This document shows positions 1-11,519 of a stretch of DNA of 64,000 bases, piece by piece (position 1 is the first letter of the stretch; each line of letters begins with the position of its first letter). The DNA is from Nyssa sinensis (lineage: Eukaryota; Streptophyta; Magnoliopsida; Cornales; Nyssaceae). A model generated the notes under the pieces. The model was not told where the DNA came from and searched no databases. It saw only the letters and a program-made list of their open reading frames with translations. The position numbers and the translations under genes were made by a program. Location: assembly GCA_008638375.1 (NCBI GenBank), contig VIRR01000504.1:62001-126000 (forward strand). Reading direction: 5' to 3'.

Positions 1-1694
1 CTCAAAATAATATATTACAAAAAGATTGACCAACTGTTGGTCCTGACATTCCCAAAAATGCTAATTTAAAGTGCGGAGCTTCTGATTCCTTTCCTTAGTA
101 CGGGCAAGGCTCCCAATCATCTTTGTTACTTGAAAGAGTCATGGGTAACAAATCCATGTGAGATTTATGAAAAGCTCATGAGTAATTCTAGTACACTTTA
201 GATACAGAATACATGAATCTTAAAAAAGATAGCATGAAACATTCAGACTAGGCACTTTTTTCATCAAATACAGGATACAAGAATCTTCAAAACATGAAAC
301 ACGATGCATTCAAGGCATTCGAGTAAAACAGTTATTTCACGATTCAAACTACGAGGATTTAGTTTTTTTTTTTCATAATTTAAAGCATAAATCCTTTGAT
401 CATGAAATTAGAACATATAAATGACGTTTAGAAAAATGGGGGATAAACCTTTTGCCATTTCTGAACGTAACATCTTTTTACTTTTATTTTAGTGGAATCT
501 GTTTCGAACAGACTCCAAGCTTAACAGATCAGTAGAGATATCCCATGCTTAAGGGATAAACCTTCTACCAAGTATTTTCAGGATTTTGCGTCCTATAGGG
601 TCTCAATAGCTTGTAGTGTTGATGGACAATTATCTTACATTACCAATTTGCAAACAAAAAGCATTTCAAACATTTCTTTTCAAATAGATGCATTCCAAAA
701 GCATTTAACAGAACTTTCATGAGCACTTTAACAAAGCCTTCAAAATACTTGGAACATAAAATTCAAGAGCATTTAAAACATAACTTTCAGAATACTTATT
801 CACAACGTTCAGGACATTTGAAGCATAACTTTTAGAACACTTAATCACAACGTTCATGAATATTTAAAACATGGTTAGAATGAAAAACATTTACTTTTAG
901 AGAGACATTTAATAAAATTTTGAATTTAAAATAGACATGCTGCAGTATGAACTTATAGACAACCAGCATTTAAAACAAGCACACTTGCATGTCAAGATAG
1001 TATTTAAAAATGGAAACAAGTAGCACATTTAAAACACGAGTCACGTAAATATATGAATTTGAATTTAAAACACTTTAGGAATCATGGAGATAAAATATCC
1101 ACTTCAAAGTCCTGGATTACTCACCTTGATTCTCAGGGTTGGGGCTACTGGTGTGCCTTTCTCTTTCGCTTTTGTAGTTCCTAAGAATAATTTATGAAGA
1201 ATCTAATTAATTCCACATTTAACTTAAATCACCACCTATTTGGTGTTCTTAGTTTATTTTTGACCTGGTGAATCCTAATTTCCTAGGATAGACCTTATTT
1301 CCTTTAAATCGAACTATTCGTAATCAATTCGGACTCTTAGGGGTAGTTTAGTAAACTTGTATTTTCACGTGTCTTATTTTTCAGTACTTCATTTGATGAT
1401 ATGGACCTCACCGTTGGGTCCCAAACGTTGAAAAAAGTTAATTTAGACCCTTTTGGACTTCCATTTGGCTTCGGGCATCATTAAGGGTAAATGGTAATTT
1501 TTACATTTTACGTCTTAATTTTTGGGATTCTATCTCATAAAACGAACCCCACCATTAGGTCCAGGATGTCAGAAAAAGTTAGAATACACTACATTTTTAT
1601 TTTATTTGGGCAACGGAACATTTTACTATAATTAAATTATTTTATTTAATATTATATATATATATATATATTCTGTTACCGTTTTAACACAAGT

Positions 1695-1790
1695 GCCATG
1701 GTGGCATAGTGTCACACGTGTGGCCTCTTAAAGTTCTCACGCATGCGACGTCGGGTGTTCGACTCTAGGGAGCTGCGACTCCCTTTTTTT
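1695..1790 (+). mobile_element. Possible tRNA-derived SINE-like unit
   Basis: An A-box-like TGGCATAGTG (1702-1711) is followed about 45 bp later by a B-box-like GTTCGACTC (1757-1765), then a T-run. This is the spacing of a tRNA-type internal pol III promoter. It lies within the gypsy-type LTR, and no target duplication was seen. It could be a chance tRNA resemblance inside the LTR. Confidence 0.3.
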
Positions 1791-3094
1791 TTTCCTTCTG
1801 ATTTTAGGTTTTCCAAATAATGAACAAGTGGGTAAAATAGGGATAGGATATCCCGTTTCGGCCGTGGTTATCAAATCAAGGCCTCTAGCCGCGTAGCCAA
1901 ACATACCAAATTTGTTTTAAAATTTAAATCTAGCGCCCCAAAATGACACCGTCCTAGTAATCCATTTCTACAGCTGGGCGGGTTCTGACCCGAACCCGAA
2001 ACCCGACCCAAAACTGACATGATATATACTATTCATCTTCTTCCCCAACCTCCCGTCACCGTTGCCCTAGTTTTCTAAATTTTTAAAACTCTATTTTGTG
2101 CAATTTCAGGCAGCGTTTCGGTCTGTTCTTCTTTCCTAGGGTTCTCTAGGACTCCAAAGAAGATTTTGGTGTTCATATGGAGCATCAAATTTTGCTTAAA
2201 TGTTCGGTTGAAAGTTTGGTGCAGCTCTAGATATTGAGCTCATTCATTGCCATCTCTTTACCAAAATCAGTGGGGTTGGGCTTGTTGTGATCCCCATCCC
2301 AATAGCTTCAAAACCCCGTACTCAAAATCAAGCTTGGTGCTCAATTTCTAGAGTCGGGCTCTTAGACTACGACCTGTAAATCGGCATTTCTTCCTCGTTT
2401 TAGGTTCATTTGAGATAATTCTTATAGACTCGTACTCCTTGTAGTCCATAGTTTAAGTCCTAACCAAGCAAACCTAGATTTGTTTTAGTTGGTTTAGACC
2501 CAACTAGAAGCTTTTCATCAATGGTGGATCTTGATTTTGGGGTATTCTGACTCGGTTTTACTCGTTTATTTACATATATCATGCTTATATATATATATAT
2601 ATATCATTTCATGTACATGCAAACAAAGTATTGCTTCCAACAATGAATTTCTAGTTGAAATTTTTTGAGAGAGAAAATGCATGGTTTGGTGTGTTTACCT
2701 TCAACAATGGTGCTTCTCTCTCCTAGGTTTGATTCTGAACCTTCATTCAGTTTTAGACATGCATGCACAGGGCTTGGTCCTTTCCTTCTTTTTCTCCCTT
2801 TCTTCTTCTTCTTCTTTTTTCTCTCTCTATCTCTCTATCTTTCTCTCTCTTCTCTAGCCGCACACACACATGCACCAAGTTTGATTTCTCTAAGCACACA
2901 CACGTAGCATACACAAAATACATATATACACATAGCACACACACACAGATATATATATATATATATTAGGTGTTGCATGAAATCTGAGTGGGAGAGGCAA
3001 AGGTCCAATGAGGTGTTGATACCTCAACTTTTTAGCATGCAGACCTGTAAGTTTATATGACTTATATACATTTCTTGTGGGTTATATAGCACAA

Positions 3095-3185
3095 AAGTTA
3101 TTATAGCCTAGTGGTTATACTTTTTGGTATAAGTGCTTACCCACTTTCTTGGCCTTGGGTTCAAGACCTTGAGCCATCACTTTTG
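3095..3185 (+). mobile_element. Possible tRNA-derived SINE-like unit
   Basis: TAGCCTAGTGG at 3104-3114 fits the pol III A-box consensus exactly, and GGTTCAAGACC at 3158-3168 is a near match to the B box. A pyrimidine-rich tail follows. No target duplication was identified. Confidence 0.35.
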
Positions 3186-3458
3186 GCATATTTTTCTTAT
3201 TTTCTCTTTTTATTTGCCTTTACTTAGGCTTTTTTTACTTTAATTTTTTTTCTTATTGCATTAATTTTATTTCTTTCTCACGTACTTGTATTATTTATTA
3301 TTCATTTTCTTCATGTGTCGGTTTTATTAACTGTAAAATTTATTATATTATTGCCTTCGTTTTCTTGATCTAATTTTTCTTAACTATCATTTTGCTTCTT
3401 AAAGTCCCTAATATTTAATCAGCGACTTCATTATGAATAATCGGGTCGGGGTGTTACA

Positions 3459-3840
3459 AAAAGAGACACCCATATCTTGTAACAACCATTTTAACCAAAA
3501 AACTCTGAAGTTGTATCAACAAGGGAACAATACTCAGCCTCGGTGCTAGATCGGGCAACAATAGTTTGTTTTTTGCTGTGCTATGAAACAAGAGAAGTGC
3601 CAAGCAAAAAACAATAAACAATAGTGGAACGACGATCTGTAGGATCCCATGCCCAATCTGTATTAGTGTAGGTACAGAGCTTAAGAGGAGGCTACGAGGA
3701 GAAGTGTAGCCCATGAAATAGTGTCCCTTTTAAGATAACGAAGTATGTGAAACACAACATCAAAGTGAGTCGAGCAAGGTGCTTCCATAAACTAACTCAC
3801 TTGATGAACAACATATAAGATGCTAAAACGAGTGATGGTA

Positions 3841-3876
<36 letters not shown>

Positions 3877-4053
3877 CCAACCAATTGTCGATATAATGTG
3901 GGATCATGAAGAAGTTCATCCTCATGAGGAGTAAGCCTCGCAATGGGTTTTGTAGAAGTGTCTATGATATTGTGGTCAGTCAGATTAGCTTGTGAGAGCA
4001 AATCAAATGCATACTTGGCCTGTGTTAGATAGTATCCGTTAAAGGATGAGGAG
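3459..4053 (-). pseudogene. Ty1/copia RT-RNase H fragment, broken
   Basis: On the minus strand the reading shows the RT-to-RNase H linker of a copia polyprotein (QAKYAFDLLSQANLTDHN, then YRQLVGN and YLTITRFSILYVVHQVS). The RNase H region follows (YTNTDWAWDPTDRRSTIVYC, ARSSTEAEYCSLVD). The frame is destroyed in at least two ways. An (AT)n microsatellite at 3843-3874 splits the linker and would add an Ile-Tyr run, and the Trp of the conserved S-W-x-SKKQ motif is a TAG stop. The fragment is cut by a gypsy-type LTR at 3458 and by a copia LTR at 4054. No upstream RT or integrase is recognisable here. It is certainly copia-derived and non-functional. Confidence 0.85.
3843..3874. repeat. (AT)n microsatellite, about 16 units
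   Basis: An uninterrupted AT run lies inside the copia RT linker. It is flanked on both sides by recognisable coding sequence, so it expanded after the element inserted. Confidence 0.95.
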
Positions 4054-5522
4054 TGTTGGCCAAATATTTACCCTAGAAGGGGGGTGAATAGGGTATATTG
4101 CAAATATTGGTTTCCTTTCGGAACTTTATAAATGAATAATGTAAATTCACAAATAAATAAACAATAGAGAGAGAGAGAGAGCAAACACAACTATTTTACG
4201 AGGTTCGAAAAACTTCCACGTCTTCGACTCAAGCATCTCCACTTGAGTTTTTCCACTATTGTGACTTCCTTACAGGTGGAGACCAACATTTACAATGTGA
4301 GCACCCAACCCCTTATCCCAACAAAATATACATTTTTGCCTCACTAGGTAGCACCTACCCCCAACTCTCATCGTAATGAGATGATACAAAGATGTTTACC
4401 AAATAACACTCTCTTTTAGAGTAATTTTGGTGCAATAAGATGTTCACTTTTTATAGATAGATTAATTGTAACTTATAAGCTCAAATTATTTAAAGGTGAG
4501 TAGAACTTTTAGATCTAGACTTTCAATGTTTGGATCTAAAGTCAAGAGTAAAGATGTAGAAGTGTAAGTGCGTAAAGAGATGACATAGAATTTCTTAAAG
4601 AACCTTTATTTATAACCCTTAAAAAATGTCTGTTACTTTTCAAAAAAGAGTCGTTTCCTTTCTTTTTGTATGTTTAAAATTTGAATTCGCAATTTCTAGA
4701 ACGAAAAAATCAGTCTATTGAATCATCAACCATTTGACTAGATTGAGGATTGGTCGATTAAATTGTCCAGAGGTTTGGAGGTTCAATTCTTTAAGAACAA
4801 TCAGTCAATTAGTCATTTGGATCGGTTGACTGGTTTTGATGTACACTATTTTTAGCCTTAAAAGATAGTCAATTGATTCTCCTAAGGGGTCAACTGAATT
4901 AGATAGTAAGTCTTAGGCTGTTTTGAGAAAAAGGTCACTCAGTCGATTGGTTCTTGGAACTGGTCGATTGCTTTGATCAGTGTAAAAATAAGCCTTAAGA
5001 ACCAGTCGATTGGTTCCATGAACTGGTCGACTAGTTTGGATAATGAGTGTCTTCTAACTTATTTTTCTGAGTGTACTTTTATCGAAACCTTTTGATCTTT
5101 CAAAACTTAAAAATATGACATTTGTTTTGTTTTGAAAAATCATTCGAGGTTAGTTCTTAGTTGATCATTTTAAATAGTAAGGCTTATGAACAGTGATCAA
5201 TCTAATCCGAAATCACTCAAAATCCAAAATAAGGAAAATAAAAGTCTTCACTTGACTTGTCTTGAATCTTTGGGCTTAAGTGTGTCCATTTGCTTGATTC
5301 ATCATGAGAACATTCCACTTGTTTTGATTCTTGCCTTGAAGCATGTTCTTGAGTGGAACCTTTTAGCTTAATGGACTTTGTCATTTCAAGGTCAACATTC
5401 TTCTTTGACCAAGATGACCTATTTGAATTATTGCTTGGATAAAACATTAGACTATTAGGATAATGTTTTGTTATTATCAAAATTACTAAGATGCCCTTAG
5501 TTGAAAACCTTTAGGGCTAACA
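4054..5522 (-). repeat. Copia (SIRE-like) LTR, about 1.47 kb, minus orientation
   Basis: The block is bounded by TGTTGGCC at the left and GGGCTAACA at the right, an inverted-repeat end pair of TG..CA type. On the minus strand it starts TGTTAGCCCTAAAGG, homologous to the plus-strand LTR at 47,274 (TGTTGGCCCTAAAGG). It shares with that copy the tail near CACCCCCTTCT and the AACCTC(G/T)TAAAA stretch. The middle (4730-5030) holds many degenerate GTCGACT/GTCGATT motifs. No PBS lies beside it and the 5-bp flanks (AGGAG and CATAT) do not match. It is therefore a displaced or rearranged solo LTR rather than a clean one. Confidence 0.7.
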
Positions 5523-5869
5523 CATATCATTAACAACCTACAATTAACTGTCAACAATGTCATGATCATCTAATACTAAGTAACATCATACAACAAAGAT
5601 ATCATTGCATACTTAAATTAGGGAATATACAGATAGTGTTCTAACAAGTACTCTAGGTTCCCGTACACACCTAGTAGCATAGCTCTTTCAAGTACATTTG
5701 ATAGTTATTGCTTTGATACAATGTATATTTTATGTGAGTCATTTCTATCCGCTTACTAACATTTTCATTTATGATCCAGGTTTATGATTCACGTTGTAAT
5801 TCTTTTGGCCACCCTGATCTTCATTAATTACGCTTTGTATCTTTTTTCATATGCATCGTGTATCTATTT
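5523..5869. other. Unassigned AT-rich sequence
   Basis: No coding frame, terminal repeats or RNA gene could be supported. It lies between two LTR blocks and is probably old element sequence. Confidence 0.4.
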
Positions 5870-7694
5870 GCCTAAATAGATATTAAAAATGAGTTCTTGG
5901 ACCTCAAAAACCCAAAGGAGATCATATCTTGATGATTTCATAGCTTTTATATATCTTCTAAATACCAAAGGGTATTATCGTAATTATACTGACACTAATT
6001 TCATGTCTATTGAGACACTATCTCATCGAACAGACTTTGAAAATGGATCCAGAAGATCTAAAAATTATAAGGTAGCCCTTCTTATATCTTGATTAATTTT
6101 TTAGATATGCGTTTTGTATCCAAGGGTATTATCATCATTTTATACATTTATGTGGGACCAATCCCATGTTTTAATGTGTTTAATACAAAATCATATTTGA
6201 AGTTAGGGCATCTAAAAATAAAGGACACGCAATTTCTAAATTTTAATTAACATTTCAATTTCCTTATATAACACTGTGGGTATTTTTTCATTTTACAAAA
6301 TTAGGTGGGACCAATCTTGGGTCCTTAGATGTGCTAACAAACCTTATATTTGAGTCTAGAGTGCTCAAAAATCCTAAGTATGCCCCTTTTTAGATTTTAA
6401 TTGACTTTAATTTCAATTTTATAAACTAATTAGTTCACTAATTTGTAATTTTTTTAGATTCGGCTGTTTTCTTTATAATTTCTAAAATTTAAATTTCTTA
6501 TCCTTACAACCAAACAAAACCAATTCAATTATTTTCCCAATTTTGGAATAAGGATAACCTTATATCAATTTGGATGCCAAACACCAGTAACCACACCTGT
6601 AACAAAACAAACCCAGTCCAAACCCAAGTACAAAACCTAAATCCAATCAATGACCCATTGACCAGTACCCATGATCTGACCATTGACCAACCCGTTGCCT
6701 AACTTGAGACCTAACTCGAATTGATCTGTTGATTAGTCAAATTTTTTCTAGTTGCCTTCTCTGGCAAACTCGCCGAAACCTTAATTTTTGACATAGTTTC
6801 TTGGACTTTTTTTATTCTTTTTCAATTATAGAACACCCTAGCCCCCCCCCCCCCCCCAAAAAAAGAAAAGCCCTCCACACCATTTTTACATCATTTAATA
6901 TGATTTTTGTAGGTTGAAAACTAAAAAAATTGTTGAGCTTTAGTGAAGCTAGACTTTCTACCGAGACTATTTTTCTTCAATTTCTCTGATTGTTTCAACC
7001 CCATTTTGTTCTAAAGTTCTCGTAATTCATTTGTGTCATGATAATCTACCACTTCACATAAGTTTCAAGCATCAAATATCTCAAAAACATAAGATCCATT
7101 TTCAACCTAGAAATTCTAGTCACTGCCCATTTTTTTGCATTTTTCAATCTTTGTCCTTGTCTGTTTTAGGCTTTAAAGTATACCAAAATGGTTCATAATA
7201 CATGAAAATACCAAGGTGAGGTCTTAAACTATGAGAATCCTTAAGGTTTTAGTTTCACTTGTAAGACCTAGATTTGGGTCTACTTTTCATCGTGTAAGCA
7301 CCCACACACTGTCACACACATATGCCACCAACTAGACACTTTTGTCGTGTAACCAGGCATCACTAAACATCTTATTCAAGCCCAAGGGTCCTCTCGAAAT
7401 AAAGACCTATAAGTGGGTCTCTTTCTCACAATGTATGTGCAACTATACCTATATAAGTGTGCATATAACACACTAAATGAAAGTCTTAAAGCCTCTACAT
7501 TGCCTCTATGTTTATGGTGTGTAGAGATAGAAATAGGAAGAGAGCTTTAAGGCCATCAATGGGTATTATTCTTTAGTCCACCCACTGTCTAGATTTCACT
7601 TTATTCTTTCGTCCATGTTTGAGCTTCAAGCTATCTTCAATGGTGTTCTCAAATACACACTCATACATATATTACACTTACATTCATGACTTAT

Positions 7695-7725
<31 letters not shown>

Positions 7726-8511
7726 CAGTGTATAAACACATATACTCTTTTACAAATATGAACACACACACATATAGTTTCAATCATAGAGTTTTATAGA
7801 AAGAGAGGGAGAAATGGAGTGTGAGAAGATTTTGACGGTCTGAAGGAAAGGTTGTTCCATGTGTTTACTATATCGCATTTACACACTATTTCCTAGACAT
7901 TTCCCAACCATAGTTACATTACACCACAACCCATCATATAACCCATCATATTTTCTCTTATAAAGATACCCTCTTGCCTAGTGGACTGATGCCATGTGTC
8001 CTTCTAGAATAGTCTTTATCTAACTTCCTCAAGAAGTTTCACATGTTTATCGAGACATCGCATGACCAAATTTTCACCCAAGTGATCACATGGGCCCAAA
8101 ATTCAACTACATCGGAATCGTACCAAAATTGGTAGGGTGTCTAATTCTGATGCCTAGATTCCAAATATGCCTTCCATTTATTCAATTTTCAGCATTAAAA
8201 TTTTCTAATTCATCTATGTCCCAAATTTGACTATGTGGTCCTATGGTCTATACCAGTCCCTGAATAAAATATTAAAATTCTATTTTAAGTTTAAAATATC
8301 ATATCTATCATTTATTTAATCAATTCATTTTTTATATAATGCATTTTTATTTATTTAATTATATGTTTCCAATCTAGACAAGAAAATTATCAAAATTTCT
8401 CTTTGATAAATTTTCAAGTCGTTACATATCTTAAAATTATTAATTAGTTAAATAAACTCTGTATTCCAATAATGAGTTCATATTCAAATTTATGGAACTC
8501 GAGGTGTGACA
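5870..8511 (-). mobile_element. Probable second gypsy-type LTR block
   Basis: The right end reads GAGGTGTGACA, so on the minus strand it starts TGTCACACCTC, typical of Tekay/Del-like LTRs. The block is AT-rich and non-coding. It has repeated GTGGGACCAATC phrases (about 6150 and 6310), a C16 run at 6842-6857 and a CA microsatellite at 7698-7725. The left limit is a guess and no target duplication was found. Confidence 0.35.
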
Positions 8512-11042
8512 ATGGTAACATAAAGGAGGAAGATGTGGTGGTGGGGGAAAAGGTGTAGTAGTAAGAGGGAAGGGAAAGGAAAGGAAAGGGGAATGATGGT
8601 GTAGAGGTGCAAATTGGGGGTAGTATTATTTTTAACATTCCGCTTGGATTGAGGGAATTGGAAGGAAGGAGAAGAAAAAGGAAGGGAGGACTGAGTAGAA
8701 GTTATTCGCGATTAGTTTAAAAATAGAAAAAGAAAGGATGGGAGAGAGAGGTAGTGGGACAGGGAGGGGCCGGTCTTTTAAATCTTATTTGACGTCTTAT
8801 GCTCTACTTCTAAAAGTGGGGGGAGATGGATGGAAATGATAGCAACTTTTAATGATTTTTTTTTTATAATACCAATATGAAGGAGAGGCAGGGAGTTAAT
8901 TTTGTGAAATAAATAATAAAAGCTAACTACATATTAATTTTTCTTGGGCTTAAACTCTATTTCCTTCCATTATTTTTAAAGATGTTGACAAAATTGTAAA
9001 CATCATACAAAAACTCAATTAAAATTTAATTACCCCAAATTCTTATCTTATTGTAAACTCAATTGAACACAATAACTTTTTAAAATAGGGGGATTGGGTA
9101 ATAGGTCCCTCGTAAAGTGATTAATTAGTACAAGATCCTACTTAAAATATTTTAACTCAAAAAGTACCTTAGTATTTTGTTGACAAAGATGCCATTCCAA
9201 TCAGAAACACATTTAAAATAAATTGGTCCCCCTTTCCTACACCTAGCACATGCCATGTCATCACTTTTTATTTTTGAAATTTCAAAATTAAATAATTTGC
9301 AATATATAAATCTATTTTTTTATTATAAAAATTAAATATTTGAACTTTAAAAATAAGAATTTATTAAACAAGATCTATATTACATAGGAAATTTTGCCAA
9401 AAAATCATGTTTTCTCAACATCGAATTTTCTTTATTTTCCTTGTCTATAGAACATGGACAAAGAAATTTCTCTATTTGTAGAATGTTTATCGGACGGAGA
9501 AATTTTTTAAACAAAAAAAAATATTACACATATTTTTAACAATGCATCAAACAATTTTGGTTCTTTAGGAAAGTGGTAATACTCTAACATTGATAAAAAA
9601 AAATAAAAAATTAATTAGATAGAGAAAACAATATACAACTAAAGAAAATATAGCAACAGAGAAATATTTGTTAGACAAAGAAAACTCTCTGTTGAAAATT
9701 TCTTTGTTTCTTTGATGTTTAATGGCCATTTATTTCACATTCTTTGCTTTATTGTTGATTGTTCATATAAGCTCGAGCTTACCTTTTTATAATAAAGGAA
9801 ACTGAAAGTTTCTATAACAAACGACTGTCACATGATATTACTATGTAACAAACCCTGCTTCATTTAAAATGAAATCTAAAAGCGAAATTTTTATCTAAAA
9901 TAATTATTTATCTTTCTAAACTAACTTTCCATCCTCATTGGAAATGATATGAATAACCAATCTAATTTCAAAGTTGGGAAGGAGGAGGAATTCATGAAGA
10001 AATTTTAATATATTGCAACACAACTTCGTTTTAAAAATCCTCAAGACATGATTGTTTATAAGTCTTTTACAACAAAAGTGGGTAAACAGTTTCTACAAAT
10101 AAGTCATCACAACTTACATAAAAACATCACCTTTGCTATGAATCTTAAATTTAGAAGAAGTGCATTTGTTTTTATGTTAAAATTATTAAAAAAGTTTATA
10201 TTAATAAGAACACATAAAACACCTTATTTGTTATAATGTTTGGTAACATGAATAGAGATTTAGGAAAAATGATCAACATTAAAGCTGTTTTTTTTTTTTT
10301 TTTTGTCTCTGATCCATGAAAAGTCAATATATTAATTCACTTGTAATTGGAATCATCATCATAGTCATCAACCTTTACTTTTACCCTCTATTGTAGAGAA
10401 CAGGCACAATGCGTTTAAGCCGGAAGAGATTATATTAAAAAGCGAGAGAAGTAAAGCAATAGTAGACAACCTTGATAATCTCTACATGCCCCCATCATCC
10501 GATAGTAGAGAGACCGCGGGGTCCGACTGATTATGAGTTTGCTTAATGGGGTTAGTAGGAGAAATTTATCATTAAAAATAAAATAATTTTTTCACTTCAT
10601 CACTTTTGACCTTGAGCTTACACAATTTAAAAATTTAGAAACTTTTTAGATTATAATGTTTATCCTTGAACTTTAACTTGTAAAGATTATTTTGAAAGAC
10701 CTTTCACTAATTATTCTTTAAAGTAAAAAATAAAAATTATTAAAAATTTCTTAAAATAAAATTTTTAATTCAAAAAATTCATGATATATATATATATATA
10801 TATATGTTATTGATATGTTTATTCAATTTAAACTATGCACGTTTCACACATCACAATCATGTGCATTACACCACACACTCTCTATTGAACAATTATAATT
10901 ATAACTACCCAAACACAAATAAAACTCACCAACACTTTCACAATATGTGTGTATATATATATAAAAATAACTTCTTATATGTGTGTGTGTATATATACAC
11001 TTTTGGGTTTGGATATCGATCACAAATAAGGCCTTCGGGATT
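8512..11042. other. Upstream region of the CLC-e gene
   Basis: No coding sequence was recognised. A purine-rich tract (8520-8850) is followed by AT-rich DNA, a T18 run near 10,287 and an (AT)n tract at 10,784-10,806. The promoter and 5' UTR of the downstream gene must lie in the right part, but many AT runs make any single TATA box arbitrary. A GC-richer patch at about 10,395-10,560 is the only base-composition break. Confidence 0.4.
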
Positions 11043-11519
11043 ATGGGGGGACTGGCGACGTGTGGTTGCGACCGTGTTTTGCATTTTCCCAACTCGTTGT
11101 ATTGTCCCTGGGCTCCTCTTATCTTTGCTGCATCCTTCTGCAATAAATCGTCAGAGTCATCTTTTTTCGGCCACTATCCGTCCCCCTCCTACTCATTCTT
11201 TCCCCTTACCAGCAAACTCGAATATCGCGGGTTTGGTATTAGTTTTTCTCGTCCCTGTTCAAAATCCAGGATCGGGCTTGGCCCTGGTGATGGCTTCCCT
11301 GAAGCTGGAGACTCTGAATCCGTTCTTCACAATAGCGGTGACTCAGAAGACGAGGGCAAACAACAACGAAAAGGTAAAAGCGAATTTGGTAATTATAATC
11401 AGCCCAGGAAAGTGGCAACTGAGATAGAAGAAATTATCCCCCAAGGGAATGCAGCGATAATCGCCGCCTGTTTTGTTGGTCTCCTCACTGGCGTCAGTGT
11501 CGTGCTTTTCAATAACGCG
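11043..11519 (+). CDS. CLC-e: CLC-e exon 1 (residues 1-159)
   Basis: This exon encodes the Ser/Pro/Phe-rich plastid targeting region, an acidic linker and the first transmembrane helix, ending at VVLFNNA. The donor is GCG|GTGCGT, phase 0. Reading through it adds RPILFKF and a stop at 11,546, so intron retention would truncate the protein. The in-frame sequence upstream of the ATG has no other ATG back to the TG/TA microsatellite. Confidence 0.92.

Larger units (their letters stand above)
1..3458 (-). mobile_element. Ty3/gypsy-type LTR sequence, cut by window edge
   Basis: No coding region is recognisable. The right end reads GGGTCGGGGTGTTACA, so on the minus strand the block starts TGTAACACCCC, the usual start of long LTRs of plant gypsy (Tekay/Del-like) elements. 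Parts of it recur in opposite orientation at about 49.85-51.42 kb: the stretch around 130-180 (AAATCCATGTGAG, GAAAAGCTCATGAGTAATTC) matches the complement near 51,340-51,400, and the ACCTCACCGTTGGGTCC stretch near 1410 matches the complement near 50,010. The block also contains AT, CT and CA microsatellites (about 1650, 2590, 2820-2970) and two tRNA-like units listed separately. The left end is outside the window, so solo LTR and full element cannot be told apart. The family is inferred. Confidence 0.5.

Noticed and set aside
1702..1765. tRNA gene
   Set aside because: A and B boxes are present, but no cloverleaf with an acceptor stem could be drawn by eye.
10804..11427. 207-codon open frame overlapping CLC-e exon 1 in another frame
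   Set aside because: The overlapping frame has the transit-like N terminus and first CLC helix that splice in phase to exon 2. This frame has no recognisable domain and starts in AT repeats.
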